Part shown: positions 26,402 to 35,738 of the stretch, piece by piece | Layout of the letters: each line of letters begins with the position of its first letter | Numbering within the stretch: the first letter of the stretch is position 1 | Assembly: GCF_009189165.1 (NCBI RefSeq) | Contig: NZ_CP045118.1 | Coordinates: 1,612,001 to 1,676,000 of the forward strand | DNA length: 64,000 nucleotides | Direction of reading: 5' to 3' | From: Pseudomonas sp. SCB32 | GTDB lineage: Bacteria; Pseudomonadota; Gammaproteobacteria; Pseudomonadales; Pseudomonadaceae | Notes under the pieces: generated by a model | Seen by the model: the letters and a program-made list of their open reading frames with translations, nothing else | Databases searched by the model: none | Told to the model about the DNA's origin: nothing | Position numbers and translations under genes: made by a program

Positions 26402-27040
26402 TCAGCGTCCGGCTGTGGCCGGCTGCCCGATCTTCTGCGCCTGCCCCTGCTGCAGCGTCCACTCCACCACCTGCGCGGCGAGCTGGTCGCTGGCCTTGCC
26501 GAAGGCGCTGACCACTTCCGCGACCTGTTTGCCGTCCACCGCCTGGCGGATCTCGAAGCTGCGCGAGGCGACGATGCGCTGGCCAAGGGTGCGTACCAGG
26601 CGCGCTTCGTAGCGGATGTGCACGACCGGTTTGCCGCCCTGGTATTCGCTCTGGAAGGCGCGCAGGTCGCCGGTGAGGTCGAGGTCGGCCTGCAGGCTGG
26701 TTTCGTCGCTGCTCAGGGCGCGGATGCTGCCGTTGGCGGTGAAGGCGTCGAGCAGGCGGTCGCGCAGCAGCCCCGGCGCACGGTTGCTCCAGCGCGCGCC
26801 CTGGTAGCTGCTGATCTGGTTGCCCTGGGGGATCACGGCAATGCGGTTGCTGTCCAGCGCGAGGCTCGCGCTGGGAGTGCTGACCCGCAGCGACCAGTCC
26901 ACCGTGGCGCTGCCGCGTGCCGGCTGCTGGGTGGCCGGCAACAGGTAGAAGTCCGGGGTTTCCGCTTCCGGGAGGATCGAGCAGGCGCCAAGCAGGCCGA
27001 GCAGCGCGGCGACACCGAGCAGGCGGGGAAGGGCGGTCAT
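26402..27040 (-). CDS. ABC-transport auxiliary lipoprotein (PqiC-type) of MCE system
   Basis: 212 residues with lipobox LLGACS (Cys20), then the family opening SILPEAETPDFYLLPA and RIAVIPQGNQISSYQGARWS. Such lipoproteins sit on the inner face of the outer membrane and receive lipid from MCE tunnels. Its start overlaps the MlaD-like gene stop by 4 bases. Last gene of a four-gene minus-strand operon (permease, ATPase, MCE protein, lipoprotein). Confidence 0.85.
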   Translation of the reverse strand: MTALPRLLGVAALLGLLGACSILPEAETPDFYLLPATQQPARGSATVDWSLRVSTPSASLALDSNRIAVIPQGNQISSYQGARWSNRAPGLLRDRLLDAFTANGSIRALSSDETSLQADLDLTGDLRAFQSEYQGGKPVVHIRYEARLVRTLGQRIVASRSFEIRQAVDGKQVAEVVSAFGKASDQLAAQVVEWTLQQGQAQKIGQPATAGR

Positions 27041-27975
27041 GGCTGGAACTCCTTGTTGCGCTCGCGGCCGAGCAGATAGCCGGTGGGGTTTTCCTGCAGG
27101 CGGCGGGTGACGCCGCGCAGGTCCTCCAGAGTGGAGCGCAGTTCGCGTACTGCCGGGCCGACTTCGCCCAGGCCGTTGAGGCCGCCGTTCACCGCGTCAT
27201 AGTTGTTGTTGAGCAGCTGCTCGATCCGCTCGCTGCTGGCGCGCAGGGCGGCCAGGGTCTTCTGGGTGTCGTCGAGCATGGCCGGGCCGCGGCTGCCGAG
27301 GGTCTGGTTGGCGCGTTCGAGCAGCGCACTGGCGTTGGCCAGGGTGACGCGCGCCTGCTCGCTGGCGGCGGCCAGTTCCTTGACGGTCTGGCGGATGTCC
27401 TCGCGCTGTTCGGCGATCACGCTGGTGGCCTGGTCGATGTGATCGAGGGTGCGGCTGATGTGGTCGACGTTTTCCTGGGAGAACAGGTGGCTTGCGTTGG
27501 TGAGCAGGTTGTTGATGTTTTCGGCGATGTCTCCGCCATTGGCGAGGAATTTGGCCAGCGGCGAAGGAATGGTCTTGATCACCGGGATGCTGCCGTCCTT
27601 GCTCACCAGCGGTGGGCTGTCCTGGGCGGCGCTGGAGAGCTGGATGGTGGACTGGCCGGTGACGCCGGTCAGCGCCAGCTTGGCGCGGGTGTCTTCGCGG
27701 ATAGGCGTGCTCTCGTAGACGCGGATGCGCGCACGGACCTTGCGCGGGTCGTTCGGGTCCAGGCGCAGGGACACCACGTCGCCCACGCGGATGCCGCTGT
27801 ACTGCACGGTGCCGCCTTCGGAGAGGCCGGTTACCGACTCGTTGAAGATCACGTCATAGAACTTGAACTGCTGGTCGTTGGCCGACTGCGACAGCCATAG
27901 CGCGAAGAGCAGGGCGCCGATCGAGACCAGCAGGGTGAACAGGCCGATCAGCACGTGATGGGCACGGGTTTCCAT
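27037..27975 (-). CDS. MlaD/MCE-domain lipid transport protein
   Basis: 312 residues. One N-terminal membrane anchor (LIGLFTLLVSIGALLFALWL) leads to an MCE domain (VTGLSEGGTVQYSGIRVGDV) and a long helical tail with heptad-like Leu/Ala spacing, longer than MlaD itself (about 180 residues). It binds phospholipid in the periplasm between the MlaE-type permease and the outer membrane. It lies directly after the ATPase gene with no gap. Confidence 0.88.
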   Translation of the reverse strand: METRAHHVLIGLFTLLVSIGALLFALWLSQSANDQQFKFYDVIFNESVTGLSEGGTVQYSGIRVGDVVSLRLDPNDPRKVRARIRVYESTPIREDTRAKLALTGVTGQSTIQLSSAAQDSPPLVSKDGSIPVIKTIPSPLAKFLANGGDIAENINNLLTNASHLFSQENVDHISRTLDHIDQATSVIAEQREDIRQTVKELAAASEQARVTLANASALLERANQTLGSRGPAMLDDTQKTLAALRASSERIEQLLNNNYDAVNGGLNGLGEVGPAVRELRSTLEDLRGVTRRLQENPTGYLLGRERNKEFQP

Positions 27976-28761
27976 TCAGCTTTCCTCCCGCAGGTGCTCA
28001 GTGGCCTGCAGCGCGGCACGGCCCCGCGGGCCGTGGAAGTAGTCCTGCACCCAGGCGTCGTTGGTCTTGGCGACCTGGTCCAGCGGCCCCACCACCAGCA
28101 CCCGTTTCTGCGAGAGCACGGCGACGCGGTCGCAGATGGTGTAGAGGGTGTCCAGGTCGTGGGTGACCAGGAACACGGTGAGGCCGAAGGCGTCGCGCAG
28201 GGTCAGGATGAGTTGGTCGAAGGCCGCCGCGCCAATCGGATCGAGGCCGGCGGTGGGTTCGTCGAGGAACAGGATGTCCGGGTCCAGCGCCAGGGCGCGG
28301 GCCAGGGCCGCGCGCTTGACCATGCCGCCGGAGAGTTCGGCGGGGTACTTGGCGCCGGCATCCGGTGGCAGTCCGGCGAGGGAGATCTTCACCTTGGCGA
28401 TGAACTCGGCGTCGGCGCGAGACAGCCTGGCGTGCTCGATCAGGGGCAGGCAGATGTTCTCGCTGACCGTCAGCGAGGAGAACAGCGCGCCGTTCTGGAA
28501 CAGGACGCCGAAGCGCCGCTCCAGCTTCGAGCGCCGCGGCGGCGGCAGCTCCAGCAGGTTCTGGCCGAAGACCTGCACGCTGCCCTCGCTGGGCTGGCGC
28601 AGGCCGATGATGCTGCGCAGCAGCACGGATTTGCCGGTGCCCGAGCCGCCAACCACGCCGAGAATCTCGCCTTTCATCACGTCGAGGTCGAGGTGCTCGT
28701 GCACGGCATGGCTGTCGAAGCGGTTGGCGAGGTCGCGGACGACGATGATCGGCTCGCTCAC
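27976..28761 (-). CDS. MlaF-type ABC ATPase of MCE lipid transporter
   Basis: 261 residues from a GTG start giving MSEPIIVVRDLANRF. Walker A GGSGTGKSVLL, signature ELSGGMVKRAALARAL (the SGGM variant typical of MlaF), Walker B ILFLDEPTAGLDPIG and switch His in VTHDLDTLY. The GTG overlaps the permease stop (GTGA), so the two are coupled. A much longer open frame exists upstream, but it merely runs antisense-free through the permease gene in another frame. Confidence 0.9.
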   Translation of the reverse strand: MSEPIIVVRDLANRFDSHAVHEHLDLDVMKGEILGVVGGSGTGKSVLLRSIIGLRQPSEGSVQVFGQNLLELPPPRRSKLERRFGVLFQNGALFSSLTVSENICLPLIEHARLSRADAEFIAKVKISLAGLPPDAGAKYPAELSGGMVKRAALARALALDPDILFLDEPTAGLDPIGAAAFDQLILTLRDAFGLTVFLVTHDLDTLYTICDRVAVLSQKRVLVVGPLDQVAKTNDAWVQDYFHGPRGRAALQATEHLREES

Positions 28762-29903
28762 CAGCCCATCTCCATGAAGAACAGGGCGAACACCGCATCC
28801 AGCAGGATCACCACGAAGATCGACTGGACCACGCTGGAGGTGGTGTGTTCGCCCACCGACTGCGCGCTGCCGCTGACGCGGAAGCCTTCCAGGCAGCCGA
28901 TCACGGCAATGATGAAGGCGAAAACCGGGGCTTTGACGATGCCGACCAGGAAGTGCTGCACGGCGATGTCGTTCTGCAGCATGTAGAGGAACATGCGTGG
29001 CGAGATATCCAGTGCCAGGGCGCAGACCACGCCGCCGCCGAAGATGCCGGACATCATCGCCAGGAAGGTCAGCAGCGGCAAGGTCAACAGCAGCGCGAGC
29101 ACGCGTGGCAGCACCAGCAGCTCCACCGGGTCCATGCCCTGGGCCTGGATAGCGTCGATCTCCTGGTTGGCCTTCATCGAACCGATCTGCGCGGTGAAGG
29201 CGCTGGCGGTGCGGCCGGCCAGGAGGATGGCGGTGAGCAGTACGCCGAACTCGCGGAGGAAGGCGAAGCCGACCAGGTCGACGGTGTAGATCGCCGCGCC
29301 GAACTTCCTCAGCACGGTGGCGCCGAGGAAGGCCACTACCGCACCGACCATGAAGGTGAGCAGGGCGACGATGGGCACGGCGTCCAGGCCGGTCTGCTCG
29401 ATGTGCGCGGTCAGCGAGGTGAGGCGCCAGCGGCGTGGACGCACCAGCGTGCGCGCCAGGGTCTGCAGGGTCAGGCCGATGAAGCCGAGCCCGCCGACGA
29501 CATGACCGCGGAAGGCCAGGGTGGCGATGCCGATGCGTTCGAGGACATCGATGATGGCATTGCCGGGTGGCGGTTTCTGTTCGTCCAGCCGGCACTGGGT
29601 GATGGCGCTGCCCACGGTGCGCAGCAGCGCCAGGCGCTCGGCGGGCAGGTTGCGGGTGATCTGTTCGAGCTGGCCCATGCGCGCGCCGCCGATGACGTCG
29701 GCGAGCAGCGCCGCGCCGGCGGTGTCGAGAGCGCCGAGGTTACTGAAGTCCAGTTCGGCGGGTTGGCCGCCAAGGCGTACGTCGGCGACCTGGGATTCCA
29801 GGGTGCTGAAATGCGCCAGCGTCCAGTCGCCGCTGACGTGCATCAGCGGAGGGCTGGCGCGGGGATCGAGCTGGAGCTGGCCGGGCTGTGCAGTCGTTGT
29901 CAT
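28758..29903 (-). CDS. MlaE-type permease with N-terminal STAS domain
   Basis: 381 residues. The first ~110 form a STAS-like domain (LMHVSGDWTLAHFSTLESQV ... AELDFSNLGALDTAGAALLA), the role played by separate MlaB in the Mla system. The rest is an MlaE permease with the conserved GREFGVLLTAILLAGR-type and GSMKANQEIDAIQAQGMDPV segments. Start ambiguous: ATG at 29903, or an ATG nine bases further upstream. First gene of the operon; it is divergent from the cobalamin riboswitch region. Confidence 0.87.
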   Translation of the reverse strand: MTTTAQPGQLQLDPRASPPLMHVSGDWTLAHFSTLESQVADVRLGGQPAELDFSNLGALDTAGAALLADVIGGARMGQLEQITRNLPAERLALLRTVGSAITQCRLDEQKPPPGNAIIDVLERIGIATLAFRGHVVGGLGFIGLTLQTLARTLVRPRRWRLTSLTAHIEQTGLDAVPIVALLTFMVGAVVAFLGATVLRKFGAAIYTVDLVGFAFLREFGVLLTAILLAGRTASAFTAQIGSMKANQEIDAIQAQGMDPVELLVLPRVLALLLTLPLLTFLAMMSGIFGGGVVCALALDISPRMFLYMLQNDIAVQHFLVGIVKAPVFAFIIAVIGCLEGFRVSGSAQSVGEHTTSSVVQSIFVVILLDAVFALFFMEMGW

Positions 29904-30039
29904 GCCTCGCATTCTAGCGAGTTTCTGTGGTGCCTCCACTTGACTTGTATATATCGTTTTAGCCGCTCTGGGGCGGGCGTTGGCGCTGGATGCGACAGCC
30001 TGTTCAATTGACGCCCCAGGCCGCGAGCCACTAAGCTGC

Positions 30040-30262
30040 GCGCCTGCTTCAGGTGCCCCCGGCGCAAGTCGGGGGTGAAACAGGGAAGCCGGTGAATTCG
30101 GACCTCGTGGGTCCGACCATTCCGGCGCTGCCCCCGCAACGGTAAGCGAGCATCGAGCCGCATTTCGCCACTGTGCCATTGGCATGGGAAGGCGCGGTTT
30201 CAGGAGCCTTTCACGGCCCCACTCGCAAGCCCGGAGACCGGCCTGTTGCAAGCCATGGCACG
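30040..30262 (+). promoter_or_regulatory. cobalamin (AdoCbl) riboswitch
   Basis: The class hallmarks occur in order: GGTGCCCCCGGCGCAAGTCGG stem, GGTGAAACAGGGAAGCCGGTG, CCCCCGCAACGGTAAGCGAG, GCCACTGTGCC with GGGAAGGCGCGG, and the B12 box AGCCCGGAGACCGGCCTG at about 30228-30244. It lies 110 bases before the receptor gene and should repress it when B12 is plentiful. It occupies most of the otherwise gene-free 29913-30373 gap. Ends approximate. Confidence 0.93.
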
Positions 30263-30373
30263 CGGGAGGCGTTGTCGATCGCTCCGTCCGGCCTATGCTG
30301 CCGGGGCGTTCCCGTCCTCCGCCTGCCCTTTCGGGTCAGAGCCGCGCGGGTGAGAGCGGCGGAGTGAGTTCAC

Positions 30374-32218
30374 GTGAAGCAGTTCTTCAATTGGCCGACG
30401 GCGCTGGCGCTGGGCGGCTTCTCCTGTTTGGGCCTGGCGGCCGACGAAACGCCGCTGGCGCTCGACGATCAAGTGGTGACCGCCACGCGCACCGAGCAGC
30501 GCGCCGGGCAGAGCCTTGCCTCGGTCAGTGTGCTGGATCGCGAAGACATCGAACGCGCCCAGGCGCAGTCGGTGCCCGACCTGTTGCGGCGTCTGCCGGG
30601 TATCTCCCTGAGCAGCAACGGCGGGCCCGGCAAGGCCACCAACCTTTATCTGCGCGGCAGCGAATCCGACCATGTGCTGGTGCTGATCGACGGCGTCAAG
30701 GCCGGCTCGGTGTCTTCCGGTGGCGCATCGTTGCAGGACCTGCCGGTGGAACTGATCGAGCGCATCGAGGTGGTGCGCGGGCCGCGCTCCAGCCTGTATG
30801 GCTCCGAGGCCATCGGCGGGGTGATCCAGATATTCACCCGCCAGGCCGTGGAGCAGGGCTTCAAGCCCTGGGCCTACGCCGGCGCGGGCAGCCAGAGCAC
30901 CTATGAAGGCAGCGCCGGGGCCTCGGCCGGCAATGGGCGCGGCTGGTTCGCCCTGGGTGTGTCCAGCCTGGATACCGCCGGCATCGATGCCAAGGCCAAC
31001 GGCGCCAGCGGCCATGAGCCGGACAGCGACGGTTACCGCAATCTCTCGGGCTCCCTGCGTGCCGGCTACCGTTTCGACAACGGCCTGGAGCTGGACGGCA
31101 GCCTGTTGCAGACCGATTCGCACAACGACTTCGATCAGGTGAACAGCCGTCGCACCCAGGGCTTCGACGCCTACAACGATGGCGTGCAGCGAGTGATCGG
31201 TGGCCGCGCGCGCTTCGCCCCGCTGGAGCCCTGGCGGGTGACCCTGTCCGCCGGGCGCAGCGAGGACAACTCCGACGCCTATCAGGACGGCGCCTTCTAC
31301 TCGCGCTTCGACAGCCGTCGTGACACCGCGTCCTGGCAGAACGACCTGGACCTTGCCCCCGGCCAGACTCTGACCCTGGGCTACGACTGGCAGCAGGACG
31401 AGCTGGGCAGCTCCACCGACTACGCGGTGACCTCCCGCGACAACCGCGGCACCTTCGCCCAGTACCTGGGCAGTGCGGGTCGCCACGATTGGCAGCTGAG
31501 CCTGCGCCACGATGACAACCAGCAGTTCGGCAGCCGCAACACCGGCAACCTCGCCTGGGGCTATGCGCTGACCGACGCGGTGCGTACCTTCGCCAGCTAC
31601 GGCACGGCCTTCAAGGCGCCGACCTTCAACGAACTCTATTACCCCGGCTACGGCAACCCCGACCTGGACGCGGAAACCTCGCGCAGTGTGGAGCTCGGCC
31701 TGGACGGCCATCACGGCTGGGGGCACTGGGCGGTGAACCTGTATCGCACGATGATCGACGACCTGATCGCCTACGACTCGGCATTACGCGCCCCGGGCAA
31801 CATCGACCAGGCGCGCATCCGCGGCGTCGAGCTGCAACTGGGCAGTCAGTGGCAGGACTGGGTGTGGAACGCCAACGCCAGCCTGCTCGACCCGGAAAGC
31901 CGCGCCAGCGGCAGCCGTGGCAATGACCTGCCGCGCCGCGCCCGGCAACTGTTCAACCTGGACCTCGACCGGCGCTTCGACGCGCTGAGCCTGGGGGCCA
32001 GCCTGCACGCCGAGGGGCATCGCTACGATGACCTGGCCAACCGCAATCGTCTGGGCGGCTTCGCCACCCTGGACCTGCGCGGCGAATATGCGTTGAGCCC
32101 GGAGTGGCGCCTGCAAGCGCGCCTGAGCAACCTGTTCGACGCCGACTACCAGACCACCCTGGGCTATGAGCAGCCCGGCCGCGCCGTACTCTTCGGCGTG
32201 CGCTACCAGGCCCTTTGA
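30374..32218 (+). CDS. btuB: BtuB-like TonB-dependent cobalamin/corrinoid receptor
   Basis: 614 residues. Signal peptide (ALALGGFSCLGLAAD), TonB box DDQVVTATRTEQ (close to the BtuB box), plug with VPDLLRRLPGISLSSNGGPG and LYLRGSESDHVLVLIDGVKA, and a 22-strand barrel ending GVRYQAL. It starts with GTG, RBS GGAGTGAG. B12 riboswitch control and the downstream cobalamin genes make a corrinoid the almost certain substrate. cobO starts 14 bases after the stop, so the riboswitch may govern the whole operon. Confidence 0.92.
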   Translation: MKQFFNWPTALALGGFSCLGLAADETPLALDDQVVTATRTEQRAGQSLASVSVLDREDIERAQAQSVPDLLRRLPGISLSSNGGPGKATNLYLRGSESDHVLVLIDGVKAGSVSSGGASLQDLPVELIERIEVVRGPRSSLYGSEAIGGVIQIFTRQAVEQGFKPWAYAGAGSQSTYEGSAGASAGNGRGWFALGVSSLDTAGIDAKANGASGHEPDSDGYRNLSGSLRAGYRFDNGLELDGSLLQTDSHNDFDQVNSRRTQGFDAYNDGVQRVIGGRARFAPLEPWRVTLSAGRSEDNSDAYQDGAFYSRFDSRRDTASWQNDLDLAPGQTLTLGYDWQQDELGSSTDYAVTSRDNRGTFAQYLGSAGRHDWQLSLRHDDNQQFGSRNTGNLAWGYALTDAVRTFASYGTAFKAPTFNELYYPGYGNPDLDAETSRSVELGLDGHHGWGHWAVNLYRTMIDDLIAYDSALRAPGNIDQARIRGVELQLGSQWQDWVWNANASLLDPESRASGSRGNDLPRRARQLFNLDLDRRFDALSLGASLHAEGHRYDDLANRNRLGGFATLDLRGEYALSPEWRLQARLSNLFDADYQTTLGYEQPGRAVLFGVRYQAL

Positions 32219-32232
32219 GAGGAGAGAGACCG

Positions 32233-32844
32233 ATGAGTGAATCCCTGGAAAAGGACGAACGCCACCGTTCGCGCATGCAGCGCAAGAAATCCGTGGTCGA
32301 CGAGAAGATCGCCCAGGCCCAGGGTGAGCGTGGTGTATTCCTGGTTCACAGCGGCAACGGCAAGGGCAAGAGCAGCTCGGCCTTCGGCATGGTCGCCCGC
32401 GCACTGGGCCATGGCATGAAGGTCGGTGTGGTGCAGTTCATCAAGGGCGCCGCCACCACCGGCGAGGAAGCCTTCTTCCGCCGCTTCCCCGAGGAGGTCA
32501 GCTACCACGTGATGGGCGAGGGCTTCACCTGGGAGACCCAGGACCGCCAGCGTGACATCGCCAAGGCCCGTGAAGCCTGGGACATTGCCCGCCAGTTGCT
32601 GAGCGATCCGCAGGTCGGCCTGGTGGTGCTGGACGAGGTGAATATCGCCCTCAAGCACGGCTATCTGGAGCTGGACACCGTGCTTGCCGACATCGCCGCC
32701 CGCCCGCCGATGCAGCATGTGGTTGCCACCGGGCGCGGCGTGCAGCCGGCGATGGTCGAGGCGGCCGATACCGTGACCGAGATGGGCCTGGTGAAGCACG
32801 CCTTCAAGGCGGGCATCAAGGCGCAGAAAGGGGTGGAGTTCTGA
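32233..32844 (+). CDS. cobO: corrinoid adenosyltransferase CobO (CobA type)
   Basis: 203 residues. It transfers the 5'-deoxyadenosyl group of ATP to cobalt. The P-loop HSGNGKGKSSS is at about 39-49; VVQFIKGAATTGEE, LVVLDEVNIAL and VVATGRGVQP are family signatures. RBS GGAGAGAG precedes ATG by 5 bases. Follows the receptor closely, the usual first gene of Pseudomonas cob operons. Confidence 0.96.
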   Translation: MSESLEKDERHRSRMQRKKSVVDEKIAQAQGERGVFLVHSGNGKGKSSSAFGMVARALGHGMKVGVVQFIKGAATTGEEAFFRRFPEEVSYHVMGEGFTWETQDRQRDIAKAREAWDIARQLLSDPQVGLVVLDEVNIALKHGYLELDTVLADIAARPPMQHVVATGRGVQPAMVEAADTVTEMGLVKHAFKAGIKAQKGVEF

Positions 32845-32872
32845 TGGATTCCCTTATGGCGGAGTGCGCCCG

Positions 32873-34165
32873 ATGACCTCGCGCCAGTGCCCCGCACTGC
32901 TGATCGCCGCTCCCGCTTCCGGCCAGGGCAAGACCACCGTCACCGCCGCCCTGGCGCGCCTGCACACGCGCCTCGGGCGCAAAGTGCGGGTGTTCAAGTG
33001 CGGCCCGGATTTTCTCGACCCGATGATCCTCGCCCGCGCCAGCAATGCAGCGGTCTACCAGCTGGACCTGTGGATGGTCGGCGAGGACGAGAGCCGCCGG
33101 CTGCTCTGGGAGGCCGCCGACGAGGCCGACCTGATCCTCATCGAAGGCGTGATGGGCCTGTTCGACGGTTCGCCCTCGGCCGCCGATCTCGCGCGGTGTT
33201 TCGGCGTGCCGGTAATGGCTGTGATCAATGGCCAGTCCATGGCCCAGACCTTCGGCGCGCTGGCGGTCGGCATGGCCACCTACCAGAGCGACCTGCCATT
33301 CTCGGGCGTACTCGCCAACCGCATCGGCAGCCAGCGCCACCGTGATCTGGTACGTGACAGCCTGCCGGAGTGGATTCGCTGGTACGGTGCGCTGCCACGC
33401 GACACCGAAGTGGAACTGCCCAGCCGGCATCTGGGGTTGGTGCAGGCCGACGAGCTGGCCGACCTCGATGCTCGCCTGGACGCCGCCGCCGATGCCCTGG
33501 CCGCCAGCGCCAGTACCGAACTGCCGGCGCCGGTGCGCTTCGCCGCGCCGCAGCCGCGCGCCGTGCAAGGTCGCCTCGACGGCGTGCGCATTGGCGTGGC
33601 GCGGGACAATGCGTTCGCCTTCCTCTACCAGGCCAACCTCGACCTGCTGCGTGAACTGGGCGCCGAGCTGGTGTTCTTTTCGCCGCTGCGCGATGCGGCG
33701 CTGCCGGAGGTGGACAGCCTCTACCTGCCCGGTGGCTACCCGGAACTGCACCTGCGCGCTCTGGCGGAAAACCAGGCCATGGCCCAGGCGATCCGTGCGC
33801 ATCATGAGGCCGGAAAGCCGATCCTCGCCGAGTGCGGCGGGATGCTCTATCTGCTCGACGGATTGACCGATGTGGCGGGCGAGCGCGCCGAACTGCTTGG
33901 CCTGCTGCCCGGTGAGGCGCGCATGCAGAAGCGCTTGGCGGCACTGGCGCTGCAGGCGGTGACGCTGCCTGAAGGCACCTTGCGTGGCCACACCTTTCAC
34001 CATTCGCTGCTCGACAGTGCCGAAGCACCACTGGCCCGTGGCGTCTGCCCGAACGACAAACCGGTGGCCGAGGCGGTGTTCCGCCGTGGCCGGCTCACCG
34101 CGTCCTACATCCACTTCTACCTGTCGTCCGATCCGGACGCCGCAGCGGCGCTGTTCCGACCATGA
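32873..34165 (+). CDS. cobB: cobyrinic acid a,c-diamide synthase CobB
   Basis: 430 residues. The ATP-dependent domain opens ALLIAAPASGQGKTTVTAAL. The C-terminal class I glutamine amidotransferase domain has nucleophile Cys321 in LAECGGMLYL and a His in GHTFHHS. It amidates the a and c carboxylates of (hydrogeno)byrinic acid. I chose ATG at 32873 over GTG nine bases upstream. The stop overlaps bluB (ATGA). Despite the shared name it is unrelated to sirtuin CobB. Confidence 0.95.
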   Translation: MTSRQCPALLIAAPASGQGKTTVTAALARLHTRLGRKVRVFKCGPDFLDPMILARASNAAVYQLDLWMVGEDESRRLLWEAADEADLILIEGVMGLFDGSPSAADLARCFGVPVMAVINGQSMAQTFGALAVGMATYQSDLPFSGVLANRIGSQRHRDLVRDSLPEWIRWYGALPRDTEVELPSRHLGLVQADELADLDARLDAAADALAASASTELPAPVRFAAPQPRAVQGRLDGVRIGVARDNAFAFLYQANLDLLRELGAELVFFSPLRDAALPEVDSLYLPGGYPELHLRALAENQAMAQAIRAHHEAGKPILAECGGMLYLLDGLTDVAGERAELLGLLPGEARMQKRLAALALQAVTLPEGTLRGHTFHHSLLDSAEAPLARGVCPNDKPVAEAVFRRGRLTASYIHFYLSSDPDAAAALFRP

Positions 34166-34812
34166 CCGACCACGCATACAGCCTTGAGGAGCGCGCCGCG
34201 CTCTACCGCGCCATCGCCGAGCGCCGCGACATGCGTCACTTCAGTGGAGGCGAGGTGGCACCGGAGCTGCTCGCCCGCCTGCTGGAAGCCGCGCACCAGG
34301 CGCCCAGCGTCGGCCTGATGCAGCCGTGGCGCTTCATTCGCATCACCCAGCCGCCGCTGCGCCAGGCGATCCATCGCCTGGTGGAAGAGGAGCGCGTGCG
34401 CACCGCCGAGGCGTTGGGCGAGCGTTCCAGCGAGTTCATGCGGCTGAAGGTGGAGGGCGTGCTCGACTGCGCCGAGTTGCTGGTCGCCACGCTGATGGAT
34501 GGCCGCGAGGCCCATGTGTTCGGCCGCCGCACCTTGCCGCAGATGGACCTGGCCTCACTGTCCTGCGCGATCCAGAACCTCTGGCTGGCGTCCCGCGCGG
34601 AAGGCCTGGGCATGGGCTGGGTGTCGCTGTTCGACCCGGTCGCGCTGGGCGAACTGCTCGGCTTGCCCGCTGGCGCCGAGGCGGTTGCGGTGATCTGTCT
34701 CGGACCGGTCACCGAGTTCTATCCGGCGCCCATGCTGGCCCTGGAAGGCTGGCGCCAGCCGCGTCCGATCAGCGAGCTGGTATTCGAAAATCATTGGGGA
34801 GAACAACCATGA
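34162..34812 (+). CDS. bluB: 5,6-dimethylbenzimidazole synthase BluB
   Basis: 216-residue nitroreductase-fold flavoenzyme that cleaves FMNH2 with oxygen to make the lower ligand of B12. Motifs [12 protein letters not shown] and [18 protein letters not shown] (FMN site), [16 protein letters not shown]. Its position between cobB and cobD supports BluB over a generic nitroreductase. Four-base overlaps on both sides. Presence of bluB means the cell can make its own lower ligand aerobically. Confidence 0.94.
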   Translation: MTDHAYSLEERAALYRAIAERRDMRHFSGGEVAPELLARLLEAAHQAPSVGLMQPWRFIRITQPPLRQAIHRLVEEERVRTAEALGERSSEFMRLKVEGVLDCAELLVATLMDGREAHVFGRRTLPQMDLASLSCAIQNLWLASRAEGLGMGWVSLFDPVALGELLGLPAGAEAVAVICLGPVTEFYPAPMLALEGWRQPRPISELVFENHWGEQP

Positions 34813-35738
34813 GCCCGGCCCTGCTGGCTCTGCTCGGGGTGGCGCTGGACGCGCTGCTGGGCGAGCCAAAACGCTGGCACCCGCTGGTGGCCTTCGGGCG
34901 CTTCGCTGACCGCCTGGAGCGCCGCTTCAACCGCTCGCGCACGGACACCGCGACCGACACCCCCGGCCTCGGCTGGCGTAGCCACGGCGTCACGGCCTGG
35001 ATTCTCGCGGTGATCCCGCTGACATTGATCGCGCTGTTGCTAAGCCTGCTGCCCTACGTCGGCTGGCTGGTGCAGGCCCTTGCACTCTATGCCGCGCTGG
35101 GCCTGCGCAGCCTGGGTGAACACGCCGAGCCGGTGGCGCTGGCATTGCGCGCTGGCGACCTGAATGAAGCGCGCCTGCGCGTAGGCTACGTGGTCAGCCG
35201 CGAGACCTCCGCGCTGGATGAAACCGCCGTGGCCCGCGCCGCCACCGAGTCGGTGCTTGAGAACGGCAGTGACGCGGTGTTCGCCGCGCTGTTCTGGTTC
35301 GCCGTCGCCGGCGCGCCGGGCGTGGTGCTGTATCGCCTGAGCAATACCCTCGATGCGATGTGGGGCTACCGCAACGCCCGCTTCGAGCGTTTCGGCTGGG
35401 CGGCGGCGAAGATCGACGACCTGCTCAACTACATTCCCGCACGGCTGGTGGCGCTGACCTACGCGCTGCTCGGGCAGACCCGCCTGGCCCTGCGCTGCTG
35501 GCGCACCCAGGCGCCCCAGTGGGACAGCCCCAACGCCGGCCCGGTGATGGCCGCTGGCGCCGGCGCCCTGGGCGTTTCGCTGGGGGGTGCGGCGCGCTAC
35601 CACGGCGAGCTGCATGAACGTCCGCAACTGGGCGAAGGCCCGGCGCCGACCGCTGCGGACATCTGGCGAGCGCTGGCCCTGGTTCGCCAGGGTGTGCTGC
35701 TGTGGCTGGCGGTAATCCTGATTCTCGGAGTGCTCTGA
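34809..35738 (+). CDS. cobD: adenosylcobinamide-phosphate synthase CobD (CbiB)
   Basis: 309-residue membrane protein attaching aminopropanol (phosphate) to cobyric acid. Opening [20 protein letters not shown], several hydrophobic spans, and signatures [54 protein letters not shown]. It overlaps bluB by 4 bases and abuts cobC with none to spare. Named by the P. denitrificans scheme; Salmonella CobD is a different enzyme (next gene). Confidence 0.95.
   Translation: MSPALLALLGVALDALLGEPKRWHPLVAFGRFADRLERRFNRSRTDTATDTPGLGWRSHGVTAWILAVIPLTLIALLLSLLPYVGWLVQALALYAALGLRSLGEHAEPVALALRAGDLNEARLRVGYVVSRETSALDETAVARAATESVLENGSDAVFAALFWFAVAGAPGVVLYRLSNTLDAMWGYRNARFERFGWAAAKIDDLLNYIPARLVALTYALLGQTRLALRCWRTQAPQWDSPNAGPVMAAGAGALGVSLGGAARYHGELHERPQLGEGPAPTAADIWRALALVRQGVLLWLAVILILGVL

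Noticed and set aside
27976..29595. Long 539-codon version of the MlaF-type ATPase
   Set aside because: The upstream half is an out-of-frame reading of the permease gene; the GTG at 28761 overlaps the permease stop and gives a normal-length ATPase.
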